DNA of 64,000 nucleotides. Origin: PALSA-129 sp050014595. Its GTDB lineage: Bacteria > Acidobacteriota > Terriglobia > Bryobacterales > Bryobacteraceae. The DNA is taken from contig JBEKDA010000028.1 of assembly GCA_050014595.1 (NCBI GenBank), forward strand, positions 11,758 through 75,757, in the 5' to 3' direction. The translations under genes and the position numbers were made by a program. Shown one piece after another: positions 25,622 to 34,138 of the stretch. The number at the start of each line of letters is the position of its first letter. The stretch's first letter is position 1. The notes beneath the pieces were generated by a model. The model searched no databases, was not told where the DNA came from, and saw nothing but the letters and a program-made list of their open reading frames with translations.

Positions 25622-26347
25622 ATGGATTCGATCAAAGACAAGGTCGCAATTGTGACAGGCGGTACACGCGGCATCGGGCGGGCTATCGCCGAACGGCTGC
25701 TGAGCGAAGGCGCGGCGGTGGCCCTCTGCGGGCGCAGCCAGGACTCGGTGGATCGCGCCGTCGTCGGCATGAAGCCGCTGGGGCGGGTCTTCGGACAGGC
25801 CACGGACGTCACCCAGGCAGCGCAGGTCAGCCGGTTCTTCCAGGCGGTGGAACGCGAATTCGGCGGTCTGGACATCCTGGTGAACAATGCCGGCGAAGGG
25901 GTGTTCCGCAAGGTGGGCGAGATGACGCCGGAGGAGTGGCGCCGCAACATCGACCTCAACCTGAACGGCGCGTTCTACTGCTCGCGGGAAGCGCTCCAGC
26001 AGTTCGCGCGGCGCGGCGGCGGGTTCATCGTCAACATCTCGAGCCTGGCCGGGAAGAACCCCTTCAGCGGCGGCGCGGGGTACAACGCCTCGAAGTTCGG
26101 GCTCAACGGTTTCAGCGAAGCGATGATGCTGGACCATCGCTATGAACATGTACGAGTCAGCTCTATCATGCCGGGGAGCGTAGACACGGAATTCGGCGGA
26201 CAGGCGGGCAAACGCGCGGGCGACACCAGTTGGATGATCGCGCCGGAGGACGTGGCGGAGGTGGTAACCCTGGTGCTGCGCATGCCGGCGCGCACCATGG
26301 TCAGCCGCGTGGAGATGCGGCCTTCCGAGCCGCGCAAGCAAGGGTAG
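25622..26347 (+). CDS. Classical short-chain dehydrogenase/reductase
   Basis: 241 residues. NAD(P)-binding TGGTRGIG near the N-terminus, NNAGEG, and the catalytic Ser-Tyr-Lys in NISSLAGKNPFSGGAGYNASK are all present, so the enzyme should be active. It most resembles 3-oxoacyl-ACP reductase-like members (FabG group), but this superfamily is too broad to name a substrate. The start ATG is the only reasonable one. It stands alone between a divergent PHP-like gene and the AAA+ gene 82 bases downstream. Confidence 0.82.
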   Translation: MDSIKDKVAIVTGGTRGIGRAIAERLLSEGAAVALCGRSQDSVDRAVVGMKPLGRVFGQATDVTQAAQVSRFFQAVEREFGGLDILVNNAGEGVFRKVGEMTPEEWRRNIDLNLNGAFYCSREALQQFARRGGGFIVNISSLAGKNPFSGGAGYNASKFGLNGFSEAMMLDHRYEHVRVSSIMPGSVDTEFGGQAGKRAGDTSWMIAPEDVAEVVTLVLRMPARTMVSRVEMRPSEPRKQG

Positions 26348-26429
26348 TGTTTTACACTAATTTACGCGTGGTGGCCGTACTCCAAGCGCTCCCCCCGACA
26401 TCTAAAAAAGTGAGAAGGCCGGAGGCTAT

Positions 26430-27608
26430 ATGGAGCTGATCAACCGGATGTTGGACCCGACGCGAACCGGAAGCGAAGCCGAGAAGTTTGAGGCGGACCT
26501 GCGGAAGCGGGTGGTGGGGCAGGATGAAGCGATCCGCCAAATCATCGATGTGTACCAAACTTTCATGGCGGGGATGTCCAGCGCCGGGCGGCCGATCGGG
26601 AACCTTCTGTTTCTGGGACCGACGGGCTCCGGCAAGACGCGCATGGTGGAAGCGGTGGCGGAGAGCCTGGTGGGCGACGCGCGCGCCGTGGTCAAGATCG
26701 ATTGCGCGGAGTTCCAGCACAGTCACGAAATCGCCAAGCTGATCGGCTCGCCTCCCGGATACCTGGGCCATCGCGAGACGCATCCGCTGCTCAGCCAGGA
26801 AGCGCTCGACCAATACCAGACCGACCAGGTGAAGCTCAGCTTCGTGCTGTTCGACGAAATCGAGAAGGCCAGCGACTCCCTGTGGAACCTGCTGCTGGGC
26901 GTGCTGGACAAGGCGACGCTGACGTTGGGGGACAACCGGCGCGTGGATTTTTCGCGAACGTTGATCTTCATGACCAGCAACCTGGGCGCCGCGGAGATGC
27001 AAGCGCTGCTGCGGCCCAACCTGGGATTTGCGGCCGGCGATGCCGAGCGGCGCCAGGCCGGAGGCATGCTAGATGCCGAGTTGACCGGCAAGATGGCCTC
27101 GGCCGGCATGGAAGCCGCGCGCCGCAAATTCACGCCGGAGTTCCTGAACCGTATCGACAGGGTGGTGGTTTTCCAGCCGCTGGGCACGGCGGAACTGCGC
27201 AAGGTTCTGGGGATGGAACTGAACCTGGTGCAGCAGCGCATCTTCAGCACCGCCGCCAGCGCGCCGTTCGTGTTCGCCGCCACCGAAGCGGCCAAGGATT
27301 ATCTGCTGCGCGAAGGCACCGACCTGAAGTATGGCGCGCGGCACCTGAAGCGCGCCGTCGACCGCAACCTGGTCCACCCGCTGTCGAACCTGATGGCCAC
27401 CGAGCAGGTGCGCGGCGGCGACCTGATTCGCGTGGACTGCGCCGCGTCCGGCTCGCACCTGACCTTTATGAAGGAAGCCGAGGATGTCGCCATGCAGGCG
27501 ATGCTTCAGATGGTGGATGGGTCGGTCGCGCCGCCCCCGGTGATCGCGGCCGCCAGCGCGGTGGTGGAGCCGAAGATGGTTGCCCACGCGAAGGGATCGC
27601 GGCGGTAG
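26430..27608 (+). CDS. Solitary ClpB-D2-like AAA+ ATPase
   Basis: 392 residues; GGAGG lies before the ATG. The chain is a single AAA+ module of the Clp/Hsp100 D2 type: Walker A GPTGSGKT (63-70), GSPPGYLGH with a GYLG pore-loop-like motif (about 107-114), Walker B FVLFDEIEKA (138-147), sensor 1 MTSNLG, and FLNRIDRVVVFQPL leading to sensor 2 GARHLKRAVDR. Unlike ClpB it has no D1 or M-domain, and unlike ClpX no zinc domain; I see no ClpP-binding IGF loop. It may be a disaggregase or remodelling enzyme working with a specific partner that is not adjacent. Confidence 0.82.
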   Translation: MELINRMLDPTRTGSEAEKFEADLRKRVVGQDEAIRQIIDVYQTFMAGMSSAGRPIGNLLFLGPTGSGKTRMVEAVAESLVGDARAVVKIDCAEFQHSHEIAKLIGSPPGYLGHRETHPLLSQEALDQYQTDQVKLSFVLFDEIEKASDSLWNLLLGVLDKATLTLGDNRRVDFSRTLIFMTSNLGAAEMQALLRPNLGFAAGDAERRQAGGMLDAELTGKMASAGMEAARRKFTPEFLNRIDRVVVFQPLGTAELRKVLGMELNLVQQRIFSTAASAPFVFAATEAAKDYLLREGTDLKYGARHLKRAVDRNLVHPLSNLMATEQVRGGDLIRVDCAASGSHLTFMKEAEDVAMQAMLQMVDGSVAPPPVIAAASAVVEPKMVAHAKGSRR

Positions 27609-27680
27609 GGCGGTATCCAAGAAATACATGGACAGTCAGACAGCAAGAGAGAGCCGCCGGAAGGCGGCTGCGGCCAGGAT

Positions 27681-27781
27681 TGGCCGCCCCACTCGGCCGG
27701 CGCCCTGCTTTTTCGACCCTGTCAAGCAGCCGGGGCTTAGCGAGGCATGACAGACCACCAAACCCGATGGTCTGCCCCACC
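27681..27781 (+). repeat. Dispersed repeat family A, long-form copy 2
   Basis: Shares GCCCTGCTTTTTCGACCCTG with the copy at 6252-6356 and ends GACAGACCACCAAACCCGAT...GGTCTGCCCCACC. It overlaps the last codons of the caspase-like gene on the minus strand: the final residues and the stop codon of that gene are encoded by repeat sequence. Confidence 0.6.
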
Positions 27782-28969
27782 GGCTGGACGCAGCCATGCG
27801 GCTGCGTCCAGCGGCGCAATCCCGAGCACCACGGGGCTCACTTCGTCGCTCGAACTGAAGACCGGATGCTGCTTCCATCCGTTGGCCTCGGCTTCCCTGG
27901 CCACCTGCGCCGTGACCCATGGATAGATCTTGTCGAGCGGCGCGTCCTTCTGTTGTTTGAGGCCTTGCAGGAGATAGTAAGTGAAGAGGCCGTGGGAATA
28001 CTTCGCTAACTCGTAGGAACTTTCTTCCGTGCGGCTGGCCGCCAGAATCACGCGGCCGGTGCCTTCCTTGATGCGATCCAGCGTCTGCGGAGATAGCGAC
28101 TGCGGAACGGTCACGGTCTGCGCCAGCGCGCCCTGGCTGTGGCAGGTGTCCAGGATCACAGCCACTTTCAACGCTTTGATCCGTGTGCGCACGACGGTGG
28201 TGATCTCTACCATCGGAATGGCGGTGGAATAGAGGCCGTCCTCCGTGTTGACGTCGGTGTCGTAGGCCACCACGTAGCTGGCGCCGGCGGCATCCTGCTC
28301 CCGCGCCGTGCCGTGAGTGGCGATGTAGATCACCGCCATGTCGTCCTCGGTCGCGCTGCGCACCAGCCAGTTGAGGCCGGCGCGGATGTTGACCGCGGTG
28401 GCTTCCGAATCGGCAATCAGGCGCACGTGGTCGGCGCGGAACCGGCCGTAAGTGGGATCGCGCAGCAACTCGGCGATCGATTGGGCATCGTTGCGCGTGT
28501 ATTTCAGATTGAGGCGCGGGTTATGGAATTGGCCGACGCCCACGACCAGCGCCCATTTGTGCGAGACGGCGGGCTGATGGATGTCGCGGGTGGTGTGCGA
28601 AGCGGCGCCGGGCGCCGGGTTGTCATGCGCCACAACCGCAACGCCGCGCGCCGGAGTGGAGAGCGTGAAGGGGTCTTCGGCGCTCCTGAGGGCCGGGGCA
28701 TTGCGCTCCCGCGCCTTGCCGAGGGAGTATTGCGGATTGCCCGCGCCGAGCTTGCGCTCGAACAGCGACCGGTAATACCAGGCATCGCCATTCTCGTCGC
28801 AGGCCTCTTCCGCCTGCTTGAGCAGCAGCAGGCCATTCGAGAGATCGTCCCGTGCGGGCGAGGCGGAGACCAGTTCCAGCGCGCGGACCACCAGGTCCTT
28901 GGAAACGGCGCAACCCTGCTGCGCGTGGCCGGCGGCTGCCAGAGCCAACATAACAGCCCACAGTCTCAA
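27737..28969 (-). CDS. Exported caspase-like (C14) cysteine peptidase
   Basis: 410 residues. A TTG at 28969 overlaps the stop of the upstream TPR-like gene (TTGA); an ATG at 28951 is the alternative. Either gives a signal peptide (MLALAAAGHAQ). After a helical, repeat-like region (about 20-90) the caspase p20 fold begins at KWALVVGVGQFHNPRLNLKYTRNDA; the catalytic dyad is H219 in IYIATHGTA and C276 in VILDTCHSQG. Bacterial caspase homologues act in stress, cell death or proteolytic signalling. The last 15 or so residues come from a dispersed repeat and are probably an acquired tail. Confidence 0.82.
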   Translation of the reverse strand: MRLWAVMLALAAAGHAQQGCAVSKDLVVRALELVSASPARDDLSNGLLLLKQAEEACDENGDAWYYRSLFERKLGAGNPQYSLGKARERNAPALRSAEDPFTLSTPARGVAVVAHDNPAPGAASHTTRDIHQPAVSHKWALVVGVGQFHNPRLNLKYTRNDAQSIAELLRDPTYGRFRADHVRLIADSEATAVNIRAGLNWLVRSATEDDMAVIYIATHGTAREQDAAGASYVVAYDTDVNTEDGLYSTAIPMVEITTVVRTRIKALKVAVILDTCHSQGALAQTVTVPQSLSPQTLDRIKEGTGRVILAASRTEESSYELAKYSHGLFTYYLLQGLKQQKDAPLDKIYPWVTAQVAREAEANGWKQHPVFSSSDEVSPVVLGIAPLDAAAWLRPAGGADHRVWWSVMPR

Positions 28970-30000
28970 TTGCTTTTCCCCTTCTTCGGCGGCGTCTGGG
29001 CGGCGGGAGCGCCCGGTGGGACGGACAGTTGCTTGTAGTGCTCCAGCGCGATTTCGATGCGGTTTACCGGCTCGATGAAGTACTTCTCCTGGGGGTTGGC
29101 TTCGCCTGCCTTGCGGTATTGCATGACGGCCTGCTCGAAGTAACGTTTGGCGCTGGCCGGGCTCTCCGCTTTGTAACCGAGGGCTTCGTCTCCGACGCCG
29201 ATGTTATAAAGGCGGTAAGCATCGTCATCCATGTGCGGGAGCGGCGGCATGGTTTCCAAGTCCTCGACGAACTTGGTCCATTGGCCGGCTTCGGCATAGC
29301 GGTTGTTTTGATCGAGCGCGCCGCGCGCCAGAGAGATTGTGACGCGTTCGTTGGTATTCACCAGACGGGCCGCCACGTGCTGCGCCGCGCGGTCGACCAT
29401 AATCCCGATGATGTCCTCCCGCGTGTGCGGTTCGTCTTCGCCCTCGTCATCCTTGTGTTTGGCGCCCGGGTGAGGGATCTTGCCGAGGATCCTCTTGGTT
29501 TCGGAAATCGCACCGGTCACCTGGTTGAACTCGTGGTTGTATTTAACGTCGATGGGCTCGGCATCCACAAACCTGCCTCCGCGAGTCCTGGCCTGATAGG
29601 TCACCTGCAAGTGCCCGTTCACCTTCACGCCGGAGAGTTGCTCCGGCCCCCTTTTCTTACCGCCAGGCAGCGTGTCGTGCACCGGCGTAGCCACCGCGCT
29701 GCAAATCAGCACCTTGAGCGAGATCAGCGTATCCGGCTTGTCGGGACTGAGCTCGAGTTGGCTGTTGAAGCGGATGAGGCTGGTCTCGACCATGGACTGC
29801 AATTTGTCGGCAGCCAGCTTCTGACACTGATCCTGCGGCTTTTCCGCCGTGGCTTTGACGTCGAATGCGTTGCCCGGCAGTTTTACCGCAGCGGGCAGCT
29901 TGCGTTCCAGAACGATGGTTTTCTTCAGCGTTCCGAAGCCTTGGCCGGGCAGTAAAGCCGGGCACAAAACGACGAAGCTGAGGAGCAGCAACTTGCACAT
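28966..30000 (-). CDS. Exported TPR-like protein cotranscribed with the caspase-like gene
   Basis: 344 residues from MCKLLLLSFVVLCPALLPGQ (signal peptide), with GGGGA before the ATG; the long upstream extension of this frame is antisense to ubiE and is rejected. The N-terminal 200 residues look like a beta-sandwich (LERKLPAAVKLPGNAF, VNGHLQVTYQARTRGGRF); the C-terminal part has TPR-like helices (AYRLYNIGVGDEALGYKA, RYFEQAVMQYRKAGEANPQ). It overlaps the caspase-like gene by four bases, so the two are translationally coupled and the products probably work together. Confidence 0.7.
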   Translation of the reverse strand: MCKLLLLSFVVLCPALLPGQGFGTLKKTIVLERKLPAAVKLPGNAFDVKATAEKPQDQCQKLAADKLQSMVETSLIRFNSQLELSPDKPDTLISLKVLICSAVATPVHDTLPGGKKRGPEQLSGVKVNGHLQVTYQARTRGGRFVDAEPIDVKYNHEFNQVTGAISETKRILGKIPHPGAKHKDDEGEDEPHTREDIIGIMVDRAAQHVAARLVNTNERVTISLARGALDQNNRYAEAGQWTKFVEDLETMPPLPHMDDDAYRLYNIGVGDEALGYKAESPASAKRYFEQAVMQYRKAGEANPQEKYFIEPVNRIEIALEHYKQLSVPPGAPAAQTPPKKGKSN

Positions 30001-30099
30001 TCCCCGAGGCCTCGATACGGGGTAATCATACCATGCTCGAACTCCGGGCCATAGCGCCTGAACCGGGGCGTGTGAGCCTTTGGTACAATTCGGCTGCGA

Positions 30100-30795
30100 G
30101 TGAAACTTCCGGCGGAGAAACAGGACCTGCGGCTGATGCGACGGATGTTTTCGACCGTCGCGCCCCGCTATGACTTCATCACGCGCGTCTTCTCCTATGG
30201 GATGGACGGGCGTTGGAAAAAGATGGGCGTGGAGCGGGCGCGGCTGCCGCAGAGACCGGTGGTCCTGGACCTGGCATCGGGCACCGGCGATTTCTCGGCG
30301 CTGGTCGAGGCGCAGTACCCGGGCGCGCTGGCGGTGGCTACCGATCTCACCGAGCGCATGCTGCAGCTCGCCCGCGAACGCGGCGTGGAGCACGCCGTTT
30401 GCGCCGACGCCGGCCGCCTTCCTTTTGCGGACGGCGCCTTCGACTGCGTGTTCGTGGGCTACGGCCTGCGCAATTTTCCGGACCTCGGACTGGCGGTGCG
30501 GGAGATTGAGCGGGTGACGCGGCGCGGCGGGCGGCTGGTGAGCCTGGACTTTTTCCTGCCCGCCAACGCGCTGTTCCGGCGGCTGTACCTGAACTATCTT
30601 TTTGCGCAAGGCGTATTCTGGGGCCTGTTGCTGCACGGCCGGCCGCGCGTCTATACTTACATCCCCGATTCGCTGCGCAGCTTCGTGTCGATCGACGAGT
30701 TTTCGTCGCTGCTGCGGCGCACGGGCTACGGCCAGGTAGCGGCGCGCCGCTACATACTGGGCGGTATCGGGCTGCATTGGGCGGCCAAGGAGTAG
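30100..30795 (+). CDS. ubiE: Demethylmenaquinone/ubiquinone C-methyltransferase (UbiE/MenG family)
   Basis: 231 residues from GTG. MFSTVAPRYDFITRVFSYGMD is the UbiE signature, followed by the SAM-binding VLDLASGTGDFS and the family blocks RLPFADGAFDCVFVGYGLRNF and YTYIPDSLRSF. It methylates the quinone ring in menaquinone (or ubiquinone) synthesis. The chain lacks the last 15 or so residues of the E. coli protein, as is common outside proteobacteria; in this phylum the menaquinone role (MenG) is more likely. The CPBP protease gene starts four bases after its stop, with AAGGAG in the overlap, so the two form an operon. Confidence 0.9.
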   Translation: MKLPAEKQDLRLMRRMFSTVAPRYDFITRVFSYGMDGRWKKMGVERARLPQRPVVLDLASGTGDFSALVEAQYPGALAVATDLTERMLQLARERGVEHAVCADAGRLPFADGAFDCVFVGYGLRNFPDLGLAVREIERVTRRGGRLVSLDFFLPANALFRRLYLNYLFAQGVFWGLLLHGRPRVYTYIPDSLRSFVSIDEFSSLLRRTGYGQVAARRYILGGIGLHWAAKE

Positions 30796-30799
30796 AAGC

Positions 30800-33700
30800 A
30801 TGAAGGAACGGCTGGGCGTTTCGGACTATCGCTTCATCGCCATTTGCGTGGCGCTGCTGGCGGGGACCACGTGGTATTCCGCGCGCAATTTCTACCGCGC
30901 GTTTCCGGAAGCTTCCATCGATTTTCGGGTGAATCGCGAAGACGGCCGGCAACTGGCCGAACGCTTCCTGGCGGAGCAGGGGTATCGCACCGGGGGCTAT
31001 CGCGAAGCCTCCAGTTTCACGTTCGACGACGACGCCAAGACGTTCCTGGAACGCGAAGCCGGGCTGGAACAAGCCAACCAGTTGATGGGCACGCGGCTGC
31101 AGATGTGGCGCTGGTCGTACCGATGGTTCCGGCCGCAGCAGAAAGAGGAGTTCCGCGCCGACATCACGGCGGACGGCGCCTTCGCCGGCTTCGACCACGC
31201 GTTGGCGGAAGATGCCGCGCGCCCCGATGCGACCGACGCCGAGGCGCGCTTGCTGGCGGAGAACTTTCTGCGCACGCGCGCGAAGACGGATCCGGCGTCG
31301 CTCGATTTCGTGGAGAGCTCGAGCGTGAAGCGGCCCAAGCGGACGGACCGGGTATTCACGTGGAAGGAGCGCGATTTCAACCTGCACGATTCGAGCCTGC
31401 GGCGCGAGGTGACGGTGGAGGGCAACGAGGTCGGCGGATATCGCAAGTACCTCAAAATTCCCGAGCAGTGGACGCGTGACTACGAGCGGCTGCGCTCCAA
31501 GAACGACATGGCGCAGACCATCGATACGGCGGTGATGGTGGCGTTGATGCTGGGCCTGGTGGCGGTGATCGTGATGCGGGTGCGGCGCCAGGACGTGCGC
31601 TGGCGTAGCGCGGCGCTGATTGGCGTGACGGGAATGGCGCTTTCGTTCCTGTCGGCCCTGAACGAATTCCCGCTGAACGAATTCGGCTACCCCACCACGG
31701 ATGCGTATGGCAGCTTCGTCACCACGCAGTTGCTGCAAGCGCTGATGATCGCGCTGGCGGTGGGCGGATTGCTGTTCGTGATCGCGGCGGGCGCGGAGAC
31801 GGTTTATCGCCAGGCGTATCCGCAACAGATTTCGCTGGGCAACCTGTTCCGGCCGCGCGGCCTCGGCACCAAGCGCTTCTTCCTGGGCGCGATTCTGGGC
31901 ATCACGCTCACCGGAATCTTTATCGCGTACCAAACGGTGTTCTACATCACGGCGTCGAAGCACGGCGCGTGGGCGCCGGCGGACGTGCCTTACAGCGATC
32001 TGCTCAATACGAAGTTTCCGTGGCTGTTTGTGCTGTTCGGGGGCTTTTTCCCCGCCATCTCCGAAGAGTTCGTCTTTCGCATGTTCGCGATTCCGTTCCT
32101 GCGCAAGCTGACGCGGTGGCTGCCGGCGGCGATCGTGCTGGCGGGCTTCATCTGGGGGTTTGGGCACACCGGTTATCCCAACCAGCCGTTCTTCATCCGC
32201 GGGCTGGAGGTGGGAATCGGCGGCGTGGCGCTGGGCCTCATCATGCTGCGCTGGGGGATTCTGCCGACGCTGGTCTGGCATTACTCGGTGGACGCGATGT
32301 ATAGCGCCATGCTGCTGCTGCGGTCGCACAGCCTGTATTTCCGCTTGTCGGGAGCGGCCAGCGCGGGGATCATCGTGCTGCCGGTAGCGGTCGCGCTGGT
32401 GGCGTACTGGATGCGGGGAGGGTTCGAGCCGGCGACGGGGTTGCGGAACGCGGATGAGCCGGTGGCCGTGGAGCCGCCGGAAGCGGCGCCCGCGGAGGTG
32501 GAAGAGAAAGCGGCGTACCAACCGCTAAGCGGCCGGCTGCGCGTGTGGGCGGCGGTCCTGTTGGTGGTGGGGGTGGCGGCGCTGTTCATCCCCTCCGGCC
32601 ACTTCGGCGAATCCCCGCGATTCAAACTTACCCCGAACCAGGCGGAAGCCTACGCTACCGCGTTTGTGCGCGCGCAGGGACTTGAGCCGGGAGCATACCG
32701 CCACGTCACGTTCCCGACCGCGCACTGGGGCGGCGAGGACAGCCTGGCCGGGAAATATTTTCTGGAGCGGCTGCCGGTGGCTGCGGCCGCCAGGCTTTTC
32801 GAGCAATACCGCCCGGTGCAAGCTTGGGCCACGCGCTATTTCAAGTCGCTCGACAAGGAGGAATTCCTGGTTACGGTGCATCCCGAGACCGGCAAGGTGA
32901 TGCTCTACCACCACGAGATTCCGGAAGATCGCCCGGGGGCCGACGTCTCCGACGAAGCGGCCCGCGGGATCGCCGCCGCGTTCGCCGCGGCGCAGGGGCT
33001 GGACGTATCGGCCATGGAGTTGAAAGAGAACACTTCCGAAAAGCGCAAAGCGCGGCGCGATCACACGCTGGCGTGGGAAGCGCGGCCCGGCGACCCGCGC
33101 AACGTCGGCGAAGTGCACTATCGCGTGTCGGTCGAAGTGGATGGGGACCGCGTGGCCTTGCTAATGGCGCACTGGAAGATTCCGGAAAGTTTCGAGCGCA
33201 GCCGCGAGCAGCAGAATTTTATTTCCATCGCGGTGCTGGCGCTCAAGATCGGCGTCATCGCGGGCGCGATCGTGTTTGGCCTGTGGATGTTGATCCGGAA
33301 TGTCCGCCTGGGTCTGGTGGCCTGGCGGCGGGTGCTCTGGCTGGCCATCCTTCCGACGGTGGGGATCGCCGTGGCGGCGGCACTCGCGCTTCCGATCGGC
33401 ATGAGCCGGCAATACCAGACCAGCATGCCGTTTGAAACCTGGCAGGCCATGATGATGGCGGGCCTGGCGATGACGCTGGCGTTCGCCTACGTGATGTATG
33501 GCGCGGCGGGAGCGCTGGTGACATCCTTCTATCCGGAATGCGTGGAGGCCTTCCGCGCGGCGCAGCGGCGCCTGTTGGGTGTGGATGCGTTGGTGGCGCT
33601 GGCGGCCGCGGCCGGGCTGTGGGGCATCAGCCGCGGCGTGGTCACCGCGCTAACCGGCCACTTCCACGCGCAGGCCATACTGGCGGTGGGCTCGCCACCA

Positions 33701-34138
33701 AACCTCATCGGCGATCCGGCGCCGGCGCTGGCGGCCGTGGCGGCGGGCATCGGGCCGCTGTTCATCAATGCCGCGATCGTCGTGATCGCGGCGGCGCTGG
33801 TGGGAATGCTGCGGAAGCGGTGGATGGTTGCCGCGCTGATGGCGGTGGCGGCCGCGGCGGTTCTTTCGAGCGAGATCCGCACGCCCGGCGAACTGGCGCT
33901 GCAATATGGACCGGCCTTGCTGACGGTGGCGTGCGCGGCGGTGTTCTGCCGCTGGTTCGGGCGCCGGAACTACCTGGCTTACGCCCTGGTGTTTTTTGTG
34001 ATGGCGTTGCGGTCCCCTCTGGTGGAACTGTTCGGCAGCGGAAACGCGGGCTTGCGGACACAGGGATGGATGGTGGCGGCGGTGGCCGCGCTCGGTATAG
34101 TTTGGGCGATGCTGCCGGCGTGGCGGAAAGCCGGATGA
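30800..34138 (+). CDS. Large CPBP-family intramembrane protease with internally duplicated architecture
   Basis: 1112 residues. Catalytic CPBP (CAAX protease/bacteriocin-processing) motifs are in the first half: EEFVFR (422-427), GHTGY (H456) and VWHYSVD (H494). The protein consists of two similar halves, each with a roughly 200-residue PepSY-like extracytoplasmic module followed by a bundle of membrane helices. The modules align around EFRADI/EFLVTV, KRPKRTDR/KRKARRDH and KIPEQWTRD/KIPESFERS. The second membrane bundle (about 810-1110) lacks the CPBP residues. It may process or sense an envelope protein; the substrate is unknown. It sits between ubiE and the ADOP permease, overlapping the latter by four bases. 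Confidence 0.8.
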   Translation: MKERLGVSDYRFIAICVALLAGTTWYSARNFYRAFPEASIDFRVNREDGRQLAERFLAEQGYRTGGYREASSFTFDDDAKTFLEREAGLEQANQLMGTRLQMWRWSYRWFRPQQKEEFRADITADGAFAGFDHALAEDAARPDATDAEARLLAENFLRTRAKTDPASLDFVESSSVKRPKRTDRVFTWKERDFNLHDSSLRREVTVEGNEVGGYRKYLKIPEQWTRDYERLRSKNDMAQTIDTAVMVALMLGLVAVIVMRVRRQDVRWRSAALIGVTGMALSFLSALNEFPLNEFGYPTTDAYGSFVTTQLLQALMIALAVGGLLFVIAAGAETVYRQAYPQQISLGNLFRPRGLGTKRFFLGAILGITLTGIFIAYQTVFYITASKHGAWAPADVPYSDLLNTKFPWLFVLFGGFFPAISEEFVFRMFAIPFLRKLTRWLPAAIVLAGFIWGFGHTGYPNQPFFIRGLEVGIGGVALGLIMLRWGILPTLVWHYSVDAMYSAMLLLRSHSLYFRLSGAASAGIIVLPVAVALVAYWMRGGFEPATGLRNADEPVAVEPPEAAPAEVEEKAAYQPLSGRLRVWAAVLLVVGVAALFIPSGHFGESPRFKLTPNQAEAYATAFVRAQGLEPGAYRHVTFPTAHWGGEDSLAGKYFLERLPVAAAARLFEQYRPVQAWATRYFKSLDKEEFLVTVHPETGKVMLYHHEIPEDRPGADVSDEAARGIAAAFAAAQGLDVSAMELKENTSEKRKARRDHTLAWEARPGDPRNVGEVHYRVSVEVDGDRVALLMAHWKIPESFERSREQQNFISIAVLALKIGVIAGAIVFGLWMLIRNVRLGLVAWRRVLWLAILPTVGIAVAAALALPIGMSRQYQTSMPFETWQAMMMAGLAMTLAFAYVMYGAAGALVTSFYPECVEAFRAAQRRLLGVDALVALAAAAGLWGISRGVVTALTGHFHAQAILAVGSPPNLIGDPAPALAAVAAGIGPLFINAAIVVIAAALVGMLRKRWMVAALMAVAAAAVLSSEIRTPGELALQYGPALLTVACAAVFCRWFGRRNYLAYALVFFVMALRSPLVELFGSGNAGLRTQGWMVAAVAALGIVWAMLPAWRKAG

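Noticed and set aside
30001..30801. N-terminal extension of the TPR-like protein antisense to ubiE
   Set aside because: The extension exactly mirrors ubiE codons and lacks a domain; a signal peptide and Shine-Dalgarno mark the true start at 30000.
33538..34134. N-terminal extension of the ADOP permease
   Set aside because: It is an out-of-frame reading of the CPBP gene; the family opening MSRLAQDLRYALRIL begins at 34135 with an ATGA overlap.
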